A stretch of 64,000 nucleotides of DNA from Variovorax sp. OV329 (GTDB lineage Bacteria > Pseudomonadota > Gammaproteobacteria > Burkholderiales > Burkholderiaceae_C): positions 1-64,000 of the forward strand of contig NZ_FOUG01000004.1 in NCBI RefSeq assembly GCF_900114785.1, read 5' to 3'. Below are positions 16,366-24,753 of this stretch, piece by piece. The position numbers were made by a program, and so were the translations under genes. The stretch's first letter is position 1. Every line of letters begins with the position of its first letter. The notes below the pieces were generated by a model. The model saw only the letters and a program-made list of their open reading frames with translations, had not been told where the DNA came from and searched no databases.

Positions 16366-17156
16366 GCGGCGGCTCCTGCCTTTTCCTTGTCTTTCTCGAA
16401 AGTCTTGCCGGTGCCGAAGTAGACCTCCTGCACCTTGGGATGGTCGCGGATCTCCAGCGGCTTGCCCTGCGCGATGAGACGGCCGCGGGCCAGCACGATC
16501 ATGCGGTCGGCATAGGCGAAGACCACGTCCATGCTGTGCTCGGTGAAGAGCACCGCCATGCCGCGGTCGATGACCAGCTGCTTGGTCAGCGCCATCAGCG
16601 AATTGCGCTCCTTGGGCGCCATGCCGGCGGTGGGCTCGTCCATGAGCAGCAGCTTGGGGCTGTTGGCCATGGCGATGGCCAGTTCCACCCGCTTGACGTC
16701 GCCGTAGGCCAGCACGCTGCAGGGCCGGTCGGCCTGCGACTTCATGCCGACCTGGTCGAGCAGCGCCAGTGCTTCGTCGCGCTTGTGGTCGGCCGCGCGG
16801 CGCCAGGTCGAGAACAGCAGGTGATCGTGCGAGAGCAGCGCCATCTGCACGTTCTCCACCACGGTAAGCGAAGCGAAGGTCTCGGCGATCTGGAAGGTGC
16901 GGCCCACGCCCTTGCGCCAGATCTCGCGCGGCTTCCTGCCGATGAGCTCGTCGCCCGAGAGCCTGATCGATCCCTGGTCCGCCCTCAGCTGGCCGTTGAC
17001 CATGTTGAAGGTGGTGGACTTGCCCGCGCCGTTGGGCCCGATGAGGGCCAGCAGTTCGCCGGGCGCGAGGTCGAAGCTGATGCCGTCCACGGCCTTCACG
17101 CCGCCGAAGGACTTGCCCAGGTTGCTGACCTGCAAGAGAGGCGCACTAACGCTCAT
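16362..17156 (-). CDS. livG: Branched-chain-amino-acid-type ABC transporter ATPase
   Basis: 264 residues with GPNGAGKST (Walker A), LLLMDEPTAGM (Walker B) and the LivG-style ending KVQEVYFGTG. The canonical LSGGQ signature is replaced by LAYGDVKRVELA, seen in many LivG proteins. ATG 17156 overlaps the permease stop. Partner of LivF in the same inner-membrane importer. Confidence 0.93.
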   Translation of the reverse strand: MSVSAPLLQVSNLGKSFGGVKAVDGISFDLAPGELLALIGPNGAGKSTTFNMVNGQLRADQGSIRLSGDELIGRKPREIWRKGVGRTFQIAETFASLTVVENVQMALLSHDHLLFSTWRRAADHKRDEALALLDQVGMKSQADRPCSVLAYGDVKRVELAIAMANSPKLLLMDEPTAGMAPKERNSLMALTKQLVIDRGMAVLFTEHSMDVVFAYADRMIVLARGRLIAQGKPLEIRDHPKVQEVYFGTGKTFEKDKEKAGAAA

Positions 17157-19096
17157 GGCGTCACCTCCTTCTGCGCGGCAGCGACGGCAGGCACGGCCGT
17201 GGTCTCCTTCAAATCGCGCTTGTAGCGCCGGTCGAAGAGCTGCTTGACGAAGCCGGCGATGCCCTGCGGGAACAGCAGCACCAGGATCAGGATGATGGCG
17301 CCCAGCATGGCGCGCCAGTAGTCGGTGTTGCGCGCTACCGCGTCGTGCAGCCAGGTGAAGGTGACCGCACCCACCACCGGGCCGGCCAGGGTCTGGATGC
17401 CGCCCAGCAGCACCATCACCAGGCCGTCGACCGACTTGCCCACGCTCAGCGACTCGGGCGAGATGCTGCCCTTGGAGAATGCGAAGAGCGCACCCGCCAG
17501 ACCCGCCGCGATGCCGGCGATGACGAAGGCGGCCCACTGCATGCGCTTGACGTCGATGCCGATCGCGTCCGCGCGCAGGAAGGAATCGCGCCCCGCCCGC
17601 AGCGTGTAGCCGAAGGGCGAGAACAGGATGCGCCGCAGCCAAACGATGCCCACGATGACCAGCACCAGCGTCAGGTAGTAGTAGTTGGCCTTGTCCGAAA
17701 GCCACTGCGCGGGCCACACACCGGTGAGGCCGTTGCTGCCGCCGGTGAAGCTGTCCCACTGGTAGGTGACGGCCCAGGTGATCTGAGCGAAGGCCAGCGT
17801 GAGCATGGCCAGGTACACGCCCGAGAGCCGCACCGCGAACCAGCCGAAGACGATGGCGCCCACGGCCGCCACCAGCGGCGCCACGATGAGCGACAGCTCC
17901 ATCGGCACCCCGGCGGCGCGCACCAGCAGCGCCGCGCCGTAGGCCCCCAGCCCGAAGTACGCCGCGTGGCCGAAGGAATGCATGCCCGCCGGGCCCATGA
18001 TGAAGTGCAGGCTGGCGGCGAACAAGGCCGCGATCATCAGGTCGATGGCCAGCACCACGGTGTAGGGCGAATCGGCGGTGAAGGTCGGCAGCGCCACCAG
18101 CACCAGGGCCAGCACGGCGGCGGCGATGACATAGCCCCGGCTGGCCTTGCGCAACGGCTCCTCCTGCATGCCGACATACCGGCTGGGCGCCTGCGGCTTG
18201 CCGAACAGGCCCCAGGGCCGCACCACCAGCACCACCGCCATCACCAGGAATTCGACCACCAGCGTGAGCTTGGAAAAGGAGATGGCGATGCCGAAGACCT
18301 CCACCACGCCCAGCCAGATGCACAGCGCCTTGATCTCGGCGATGAGCAGCGCGGCCGCATACGCGCCGGGAATGGAGCCCATGCCGCCCACCACCACCAC
18401 CACGAAGGCGGCGCCGATGGTGTTGAGGTCCATCTCCAGCGTGGCGGGTTCCCGCGGCAGCTGCAGCGCGCCGCCCAGTCCCGCCAGCAGCGCGCCCAGC
18501 GCGAACACCGCCGTGAAGAGCCAGGCCTGGTTCACGCCCAGGGCGCTGACCATTTCGCGGTCCTGCGTGGCGGCACGCACCAGGGTGCCGAAGCGGGTGC
18601 GCGTGAGCAGCATCCACAACAGGCCCAGCACCACCGGGCCCACCACGATCAGGAACAGGTCGTAGGCCGGGAACTGCCGCCCCAGGATCAGCACCGAGCC
18701 CGACAGCCCGGGCGCGCGCGGGCCCAGCAGCTCGTCCGGGCCCCAGAAATAAAGCACCCCGTCCTTGATGACCAGGACCAGCGCGAAGGTGGCCAGCAGC
18801 TGGAACAGCTCCGGCGCCTTGTAGATGCGGCGCAGCAGCACCATCTCGATCAGCGCACCCAGCACGCCCACCGCCACCGCCGCCAGCAGCAGGGCGGGCC
18901 AGAAGCCCAGCCCCGTGCCCAGCCGCTCGACCAGCGAGTAGGCGACGTAGATGCCGACCATGAAGAAGGAGCCGTGCGCGAAGTTGACGATGCGCGTCAC
19001 GCCGAAGATCAGCGACAGCCCCGCCGCCACCAGGAACATCGACGATGCGCCGGCCAGCCCGTTGAGCAGCTGAACGATAAAGCCCGAGAAACTCAC
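17153..19096 (-). CDS. livHM: Fused ABC permease LivH-LivM
   Basis: 647 residues joining two permeases in one chain. The first 300 residues are LivH-like (GLAGASSMFLVAAGLSLIFG, RIVNFAHGSFFMVG). From about residue 325 the LivM-like part begins (IDLMIAALFAASLHFIMGPAGMHSFGHAAYFGLGAY). Both halves carry many membrane segments. GTG 19096 is selected because GAAGGA precedes it; the frame extends upstream without a ribosome site. Fused LivHM is found in some Burkholderiales. The stop overlaps livG. Confidence 0.9.
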   Translation of the reverse strand: MSFSGFIVQLLNGLAGASSMFLVAAGLSLIFGVTRIVNFAHGSFFMVGIYVAYSLVERLGTGLGFWPALLLAAVAVGVLGALIEMVLLRRIYKAPELFQLLATFALVLVIKDGVLYFWGPDELLGPRAPGLSGSVLILGRQFPAYDLFLIVVGPVVLGLLWMLLTRTRFGTLVRAATQDREMVSALGVNQAWLFTAVFALGALLAGLGGALQLPREPATLEMDLNTIGAAFVVVVVGGMGSIPGAYAAALLIAEIKALCIWLGVVEVFGIAISFSKLTLVVEFLVMAVVLVVRPWGLFGKPQAPSRYVGMQEEPLRKASRGYVIAAAVLALVLVALPTFTADSPYTVVLAIDLMIAALFAASLHFIMGPAGMHSFGHAAYFGLGAYGAALLVRAAGVPMELSLIVAPLVAAVGAIVFGWFAVRLSGVYLAMLTLAFAQITWAVTYQWDSFTGGSNGLTGVWPAQWLSDKANYYYLTLVLVIVGIVWLRRILFSPFGYTLRAGRDSFLRADAIGIDVKRMQWAAFVIAGIAAGLAGALFAFSKGSISPESLSVGKSVDGLVMVLLGGIQTLAGPVVGAVTFTWLHDAVARNTDYWRAMLGAIILILVLLFPQGIAGFVKQLFDRRYKRDLKETTAVPAVAAAQKEVTP

Positions 19097-19210
19097 TGAC
19101 GATCCTTCAAGAAAAGTGCGGCGCTGCGTTCGAAGGCGTGGCACGCGCAGCAAGCAGCGCGGCCAGATCGTGGGCACCCGCGGCACCGGCCCTGCCGGCC
19201 CGCCGGATGC

Positions 19211-19226
19211 GCCCCGGTATCGGGGC
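19211..19226 (-). terminator. Intercistronic hairpin after livK
   Basis: GCCCCG-GTAT-CGGGGC, 16 bases, in the 206-base gap between the binding-protein and permease genes. No T run follows, so it is more likely a partial terminator or a 3' stabiliser that keeps binding-protein mRNA in excess, as in many ABC operons. Confidence 0.4.
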
Positions 19227-19302
19227 CAGAGGCTGCGGTTCGAGGTCCATGCCTTTCACCGCAGCGCAGGAGCTACATGAATGAAGAGAGCAGCGGCCGG
19301 AC

Positions 19303-20511
19303 TCAGTCCGCGCGGCCCTTCTTGATCTCGGCTTCGCTCGGCTGGAACTTGGCGCCGTCCAGGTAGACGTAGTCGACCATCACGCCCTTGCCGTTGTCGT
19401 TCTTGGTCTTGCCCACGAAGGCGCCCATGGTGGACTGGTGGTCCTGGGCGCGGTATGTGATCTTGCCGAAGGGGGTGTCGACCTGCAGGCCCTTGAAGGC
19501 TTCGACCAGCTTGGCCGTGTCGGTGCTCTTGGCCTTGGCCGCGCCGGCGGCCACCGACTTGATCATGCTGTAGCCCACCACCGAGCCCAGGCGCGGGTAG
19601 TCCTTGAACTTCTCGTGGTAGGCCAGGAAGAAGGCCTTGTGCTCGGGCGTCTGGATGCCGTACCAGGGGTAGCCGGTCACGATCCAGCCGTTGGGCGTCT
19701 CGTCCTTGAGCGGGTCCAGGTACTCGGGCTCGCCGGTCAGCACGCTCACCACGGCGCGGTCCTTGAAGAGGCCCCGGGTGTTGCCTTCGCGCACGAACTT
19801 GGACAGGTCGGCGCCGAAGAGCACGTTGAAGATCGCGTCGGGCTTGGCATCGGCCAGGGCCTGCGCCACCGCGCCGGCATCGACCTTGCCCAGCGGCGGC
19901 GCCTGCTCCGCGACGAACTCCACGTCGGGCTGCGCCTGCTTGAGCAGCTGCTTGAAGGCCGCCACGGCCGACTGGCCGTATTCGTAGTTGGGGTACACGA
20001 TCGCCCAGCGCTTGGCCTTGAGCTTGGCCGCCTCGGGCACCAGCATGGCGGCCTGCATGTAGGTGCCGGGGCGCAGGCGGTAGGTGTAGGCGTTGCCGCC
20101 CTGCCAGGTCATCTTGTCGGTGAGCGGCTCGCCGGCCAGGAAGAAGAACTTCTTCTGCTTGGCGAAGTCGGCCACCGCCAGGCCGGTGTTCGAGAGGAAG
20201 GTGCCGGTGAGCACGTCGATCTTCTCGCGCGCCACCAGCTCCTCGGCCACGCGCACCGCGTCGCCGGGGTTGGCGTTGTCGTCGCGCGTGATGAGCTCGA
20301 GCTTCTTGCCGTTGATGCCGCCCTTGGCGTTGATCTCCTCGACCGCCAGCTCCATGCCCTTCTTGTAGGGCTCCAGGAAGGCGGGCTGCGCCTTGTAGCT
20401 GTTGATCTCGCCGATCTTGATGACGCCCTGCGCATGGGCGACGGGCACGAGGGCGGCGGAAAGCGATGCGAGCGCGGCCGCACTGTAGACGACTTGACGC
20501 AGGTGCTTCAT
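19303..20511 (-). CDS. livK: Periplasmic substrate-binding protein, Liv type
   Basis: A 28-residue signal peptide (cleavage after VAHA-Q) is followed by a type I periplasmic-binding fold (IKIGEINSYKAQPAFLEPYKKGMELAVEEINAKGG). 402 residues is normal. AGGAG stands before ATG 20511. Binding proteins of this clade often bind aromatic acids or amides rather than leucine. Given its place in the locus, nicotinamide, nicotinate or 6-hydroxynicotinate is the likely ligand. Confidence 0.9.
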   Translation of the reverse strand: MKHLRQVVYSAAALASLSAALVPVAHAQGVIKIGEINSYKAQPAFLEPYKKGMELAVEEINAKGGINGKKLELITRDDNANPGDAVRVAEELVAREKIDVLTGTFLSNTGLAVADFAKQKKFFFLAGEPLTDKMTWQGGNAYTYRLRPGTYMQAAMLVPEAAKLKAKRWAIVYPNYEYGQSAVAAFKQLLKQAQPDVEFVAEQAPPLGKVDAGAVAQALADAKPDAIFNVLFGADLSKFVREGNTRGLFKDRAVVSVLTGEPEYLDPLKDETPNGWIVTGYPWYGIQTPEHKAFFLAYHEKFKDYPRLGSVVGYSMIKSVAAGAAKAKSTDTAKLVEAFKGLQVDTPFGKITYRAQDHQSTMGAFVGKTKNDNGKGVMVDYVYLDGAKFQPSEAEIKKGRAD

Positions 20512-20586
20512 CGAAGGACTCCTAGGGTTCGAACTGGAAGAGTGGATCGGGGGTTTTTCAACGCGTGGCGGCGAAGAGGGCCATTG

Positions 20587-21171
20587 TCAGCGCAAGCCGT
20601 CTTCGCCCTTGATCTCGGAAACCTGCAGGCCGCCGATGCGCGGCAGCGGCCGGCCGCTGTCGGTGACGGCCACGGCCACGACGATCTCGTTGGCGCGCGG
20701 CGCGTCGGACACGCGGGCCTCGACGGCGTCGAAGTGGCTGCGCACGAAGGCGGCGTCCTTGTGGCCCAGCGGCACGTCGATGGCGGTGCCCAGCGTGCCG
20801 CGCTTCTTGGCCGAAGGCACCAGCGCGGCGCCCCTCTCCACCGCCACGCGCAGCGGCGCGCCCAGCTTGGGGTGCAGGATGGCGGCGGCATGCTCCAGCT
20901 CGCCGGCCTCGCCTACGATGGCGGCCTTGCCGTAGCTCTGTGCCTGGCCGGGCTCGATGCCGAGCGCAGCCACGCACTTCTGGCCGAGCAGGCCGCCGAG
21001 TTCCTCGCCGATGGCGATGAGATCGTCCAGCGACTCGCTGTAGCGGCCCGCGTAGGGGTTCTCGATGACCGCGATGGCCACCGCGCGGCGGGTGGGCGGA
21101 TCGATGGCCTTACCCATTTCCTTGCGGGTCTCGTCGACCTGCACGATCAGCTTGCGGATGTTGGCGCTCAT
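20587..21171 (-). CDS. DUF1185 (amino acid synthesis family) protein, copy 2
   Basis: 194 residues. Conserved stretches RAVAIAVIENPYAGRYSE, SYGKAAIVGEAGELEHAAAILHPKLGAPLR and KRGTLGTAIDVPLGHKDAAFVRSHFDA define the family. A second copy lies directly upstream. No cofactor motif is visible. No member I know of has a proven role. The consistent company of 6-hydroxynicotinate reductase suggests a step, or cofactor supply, in ring reduction or cleavage. Confidence 0.85.
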   Translation of the reverse strand: MSANIRKLIVQVDETRKEMGKAIDPPTRRAVAIAVIENPYAGRYSESLDDLIAIGEELGGLLGQKCVAALGIEPGQAQSYGKAAIVGEAGELEHAAAILHPKLGAPLRVAVERGAALVPSAKKRGTLGTAIDVPLGHKDAAFVRSHFDAVEARVSDAPRANEIVVAVAVTDSGRPLPRIGGLQVSEIKGEDGLR

Positions 21172-21215
21172 GGTGTGTGTTCCGTTGTCGATTCGTCGTT
21201 TTTGGATGCGCCAGA

Positions 21216-21857
21216 TCAACGCAGCCCGTCCCACTTGGAAATGTTCTCGGCGCGCAGGCCGCCCACGCGCTCGTGCACGCGGTAGCCGGTGCTCATGGCG
21301 AGGATGAACACGATCTCGTCCGCGGCCGGTGCGCCGGGCACGCGCACCTCGATGGCATCGAACTGGCCGCGCACGTAGCTGGCGTTGATGTTGGTGAGCG
21401 GCACGTCCAGCGTGCTGCCCGCCGCGCCCACCTTCTTGGTGGAGGGCACGATGGACAGCGCATTGCCGGGCTGCCCCGTCTTCTCCTCGGCCTTGCCCTG
21501 GCGGTAGGCGTTGCGGTCGCCCTTCCAGCCCAGCAGCTCGCGCATGGCGTAGCCGCCCGGCACGTGCCACAGCGCACCGTGCTCCAGCTCGCCGGCGGCG
21601 CCGACGATGGCGCCCTTGCCGTAGGTGCTGATGTCTTCCACCGGCACGTCCATGGCGGCGCGCAGGCGCTGTGCCATCTCCAGGCCCACCGGGTCGAGCA
21701 GCGACATCATCGGAAGGATGTCGGCTTCGTAGCGGCCCGCGAAGGGATTGGTGAGCACCGCGCCGATGGCGCCGCGCACCAGCGGCTTCTCCGGCCGCGG
21801 CCCGAACTCGTGAAAGATGTGTTCGACCTGGGTGAACACGCGGCGTATGTCGATCAT
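21216..21857 (-). CDS. DUF1185 (amino acid synthesis family) protein, copy 1
   Basis: 213 residues, a diverged paralogue of its neighbour. The shared frame is GAIGAVLTNPFAGRYEAD, STYGKGAIVGAAGELEHGALWHVPGGYAMRELLG and GSTLDVPLTNINASYVRGQFDAIEVRVPGAP. The two copies keep the GELEH motif and the aspartate-rich end, so they may form a hetero-oligomer. It lies 27 bases after the UPF0280 gene and 44 bases before copy 2. Function unknown; predicted cytosolic. Confidence 0.85.
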   Translation of the reverse strand: MIDIRRVFTQVEHIFHEFGPRPEKPLVRGAIGAVLTNPFAGRYEADILPMMSLLDPVGLEMAQRLRAAMDVPVEDISTYGKGAIVGAAGELEHGALWHVPGGYAMRELLGWKGDRNAYRQGKAEEKTGQPGNALSIVPSTKKVGAAGSTLDVPLTNINASYVRGQFDAIEVRVPGAPAADEIVFILAMSTGYRVHERVGGLRAENISKWDGLR

Positions 21858-21884
21858 GGACTCTTCTTGCCTTGCTGCGTTTCG

Positions 21885-22826
21885 TTAAGCAAATACTGAA
21901 CCAGTTGCGTGGCCCTGCATAGGCCTGGGCGGCAATGCCGCGCGATCGGCCGCAGGCAGGGAGCTTAGCGGCTGGACGATGCGCCATTGCCCCTGGCAAA
22001 CGAGGGCCACAGACCAGATGAGGCCGGCGCGCTGCAGCACGCCGGCACGCAACGCGCCCGCGGCCAGTGCGTGCTGCACCTGCGTTGGCGCGAGCACTGC
22101 GACGTCGACGGTGACGGGCAGATCGCCCAGGTCGCTGTCGTCCTTGCATTCGCTTGCCGGCCGGCGCTGGATGGCCGCGTCTTCCACGTTGACCGCGTTG
22201 GCGATCAGCGTGGCGGCAGCGTCGGCCTGCGCGGCCGTTTGCGCCAGCACGGTGACGCTGTCGGCAATGCCCAGCGAGAAGCTGCGGCCGCGCCAGCCGC
22301 TGGTGGCGATGCCGCGCACGGGCGTCGATGCATGCACATCGAACTGGCCGTCGGTTTCCAGCGGGGCCTCGTGCTGCATCGGGTCGAAGCGCGCGAGGTC
22401 GGCGAACACGCCCACGCGCGCCGAGCGGCCGGGCGCCAGGTGCAGCGCGATGTCGCCGCCGTTGTTGACCCAGGCGCGCTCGATGCCGGGGCGCCTGTAG
22501 AAAGCAATGAGTTCCTGCGCCACCGAGCCGGCCACCGCCGCCATCGGCGTGATGAAGGGCGATCCGCAGGCGAGGCTGGCCTGCTCGCAGGCATTCCGCA
22601 TGCGCTGCGCGATCTGCCCCTTCAATGTGTGCGCCGCCGAGACCGGCTGGCGCAGTCCGCGCAACTCGCCCACCAGCTCGTCGAGGATGCCGGCAAAGCG
22701 CTGCCAGGCGGCCTCGTGCGCCTGCGCGAGCACCGATGCATCGCCCTCGGCCTGCACCACGATGTCGATCGGGCCGTGCTGGAAATGCCAGCGGCCGCCG
22801 TCGAGTGGGGTGCGTTGTGCCGCCAT
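21885..22826 (-). CDS. UPF0280 family protein
   Basis: 313 residues. The central part has SPFITPMAAVAGSVAQELI, AWVNNGGDIALHLAPG and GIATSGWRGRSFSLGIADSVTVLA, typical of UPF0280, which is related to the ApbE flavin transferase fold. ATG 22826 begins eight bases after the reductase stop. If it is ApbE-like, a flavin- or substrate-transfer role next to an Fe-S reductase would make sense, but the key ApbE metal-site residues were not traced. Members commonly neighbour DUF1185 genes. Confidence 0.85.
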   Translation of the reverse strand: MAAQRTPLDGGRWHFQHGPIDIVVQAEGDASVLAQAHEAAWQRFAGILDELVGELRGLRQPVSAAHTLKGQIAQRMRNACEQASLACGSPFITPMAAVAGSVAQELIAFYRRPGIERAWVNNGGDIALHLAPGRSARVGVFADLARFDPMQHEAPLETDGQFDVHASTPVRGIATSGWRGRSFSLGIADSVTVLAQTAAQADAAATLIANAVNVEDAAIQRRPASECKDDSDLGDLPVTVDVAVLAPTQVQHALAAGALRAGVLQRAGLIWSVALVCQGQWRIVQPLSSLPAADRAALPPRPMQGHATGSVFA

Positions 22827-22834
22827 GGTGGTGC

Positions 22835-24451
22835 TCAGCCCAGCATGGGCGCGTGGCCGATGGGCCAGGGATTGGCCGGGTCCAAGGCTTCCCAGCGGCG
22901 TGCCTGAGGCGCGCCGTCGTTGTGCCACGCGCCACGCTTGAGTGCCTCTTCCAGCGAGAAGACCTGCTCCGTGTGGCCGCCCAGCGCCGCGAAGTCGCTG
23001 GCCCGCATCGTGAACTCGATGGGCGCGACGATCGCCGGCGTGGGCACGGTGCCGAAGCTCATGTCGGGCATGCGCATGACGTCGGCCATCACCGTGATGC
23101 CGCCGCCCGGCCACACGTAGGCCGGCGCACCGCCCAGCGTGACGTTGACCAGCGCATTCTTGATGGCGCGCGTGAGCAGCACCGGGTTCTCGGTGACGCC
23201 GGCGCGCAGCGAGCCGCCCGCACCACCGAGGAACAGCACCGTGCACAGCGAGGGCTCGCAGTTCTCGCCGATGCGCTCGACCACGCGGCGCACCTCGGCG
23301 GGCATGTCCTGCTCCACCGGCTGCAGCGAATCGTCGAGCACGAACCACTGCGCGTGCTCGCCGGTGGTGGAGGTCATCAGCATGCGCAGGCCGGGCCGGG
23401 CCACGCCCTCTTCCCAGCCCTCGATGATCGACAGCGGATCGGCGATGTCGGTGCCACCCCAGCCGGTACCGGGGTTGGCCACCTGGAAGTAGCGCCCCGG
23501 CGTGGACTTGCGCCCGCGCATCTGGATGCCCGAGGGGCCCATGCCCAGGCAGCGGCCAGCCTGGTGCTCGGTGAGCACGCCGGTGATGTGGTCGTCCACC
23601 ACCACCACCTCGTCGCACAGGTCGCGCAGCTGGCGCGCGAAGATGCCGATGGTCGCCGAGCCGCAGCCCACGCGCATGCGTTGCTCTTCCACGCCGCCGA
23701 CGATGGGCGCCTTGCCGGCTTGCACCACCACGGTGGAGCCGCCGTCGATGGTGCATTCGGCCGGCTTCTTGTTGCCCAGGAGCTGCATCACCTCCAGCGT
23801 CATGCGCCCTTCCTTCTTGCTGCCGCCGGTGAGGTGGTGCACGCCGCCCAGCGAGAGCATCTGCGAACCGTACTCGGCCGTGGTGACGTGGCCCACCACC
23901 TCGCCCTTGTAGCGCACGTTGGCCTGCTCGGGGCCCAGGAAGCGGTCGGTGTCGATCTTCACCTTCAGGCTGCAGTAGCTGAAGATGCCCTCGGTGACCA
24001 CGGTGACCATGTCCACGCCCTGCGCCTTGGAAGCCACGATGAAGGGCGCGGGCTTGTAGTCGGGGTAGGTGGTGGAGGCGCCCAGGCCGGTGACGAAGAC
24101 CTCGTCGGCCAGCAGCAGGTCGCCGTTCCAGTCGGGCTGGGGCTCGGCCGCCGCTTCGGCGCCCGCGTCGGCGCCCTTGTCCGCGAAGGCCACCAGCGCA
24201 GGCTGTCCACCGGCCAGCTCGCGGCGCAGCAGCACCACCGGGTCGACGCGCACCAGCGCGCCGTTGCGGTTGGCGTAGCGGTCGCACGCGCCCGTGCGGC
24301 CGTCGGAGATCTGGCACAGCACCGGGCAGGCGTTGCACTCGATCTTGGCGGTGCTCATGCGCTCGCTGCGCGGCGCGCTTCGCAATTGCGCGTCGGCCAG
24401 CACCGGCATGTCGATGCCAGGCAGGCCGTCCGTCTTGGTGTGTTCGGTCAT
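22835..24451 (-). CDS. hnr: 6-hydroxynicotinate reductase
   Basis: From ATG 24451 the chain is 538 residues. An N-terminal cluster motif CNACPVLC with a further Cys (C39, C42, C46, C56) should bind [4Fe-4S]. The rest matches the reductase known from Eubacterium barkeri (RMRVGCGSATIGIFARQL, GPSGIQMRGRKSTPGRYF). It reduces 6-hydroxynicotinate to 1,4,5,6-tetrahydro-6-oxonicotinate with reduced ferredoxin. First gene of the leftward arm; the two operators are directly upstream. Upstream in-frame ATG 24508 would overlap an operator, so it is less likely. Ferredoxin reductase and enamidase on the other arm support the assignment. Confidence 0.88.
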   Translation of the reverse strand: MTEHTKTDGLPGIDMPVLADAQLRSAPRSERMSTAKIECNACPVLCQISDGRTGACDRYANRNGALVRVDPVVLLRRELAGGQPALVAFADKGADAGAEAAAEPQPDWNGDLLLADEVFVTGLGASTTYPDYKPAPFIVASKAQGVDMVTVVTEGIFSYCSLKVKIDTDRFLGPEQANVRYKGEVVGHVTTAEYGSQMLSLGGVHHLTGGSKKEGRMTLEVMQLLGNKKPAECTIDGGSTVVVQAGKAPIVGGVEEQRMRVGCGSATIGIFARQLRDLCDEVVVVDDHITGVLTEHQAGRCLGMGPSGIQMRGRKSTPGRYFQVANPGTGWGGTDIADPLSIIEGWEEGVARPGLRMLMTSTTGEHAQWFVLDDSLQPVEQDMPAEVRRVVERIGENCEPSLCTVLFLGGAGGSLRAGVTENPVLLTRAIKNALVNVTLGGAPAYVWPGGGITVMADVMRMPDMSFGTVPTPAIVAPIEFTMRASDFAALGGHTEQVFSLEEALKRGAWHNDGAPQARRWEALDPANPWPIGHAPMLG

Positions 24452-24507
24452 CGGGGCGATCTCGAAAAGGAACTCGATCCGCAGGCTTGCAAGAAGCAGG
24501 CCTCGCA

Positions 24508-24523
24508 TGTAGCATTCGCTACA
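24508..24523. promoter_or_regulatory. Palindromic operator 1 of the nicotinate divergon
   Basis: TGTAGC-ATTC-GCTACA is a perfect inverted repeat 57 bases upstream of the hnr start. It shares the ATGTAGC half-site with operator 2. A dimer of the TetR-type product encoded at 25547 is the likely ligand. Confidence 0.65.
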
Positions 24524-24540
24524 CTTTCATGTTGCGTTCA

Positions 24541-24559
24541 CTACATGAAATCAATGTAG
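24541..24559. promoter_or_regulatory. Palindromic operator 2 of the nicotinate divergon
   Basis: CTACAT-N7-ATGTAG, a perfect 6-bp inverted repeat. An overlapping TTCATG...CATGAA pair (24526-24549) adds symmetry. The centre is about 35 bases from operator 1. The 302-base region 24452-24753 contains these operators and no gene. Confidence 0.65.
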
Positions 24560-24753
24560 CAAAGGGAGCGAGGCCTTGCAATGGTGTTTTTCCGACCTGT
24601 GGGCGAAGCGGCGACAATAGAGGGCTGGGGCCCGGTTCTCCGGGCGCCGGATGCGCTTCGCAGCCCACCGCCAGTCGAGCGCACCTTTTGCGGGCACGCA
24701 GCACGCGGCATGCGTCTTGCACCCGCCCATCCACCAACCGAATCGAGTTTCGT

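Noticed and set aside
16362..18617. 751-codon minus frame merging livG with upstream sequence
   Set aside because: Upstream part is a shadow of livHM; livG starts at 17156.
19211..19226. Full intrinsic terminator within the Liv operon
   Set aside because: A hairpin exists but no T run follows; kept only as a partial or stabilising hairpin.
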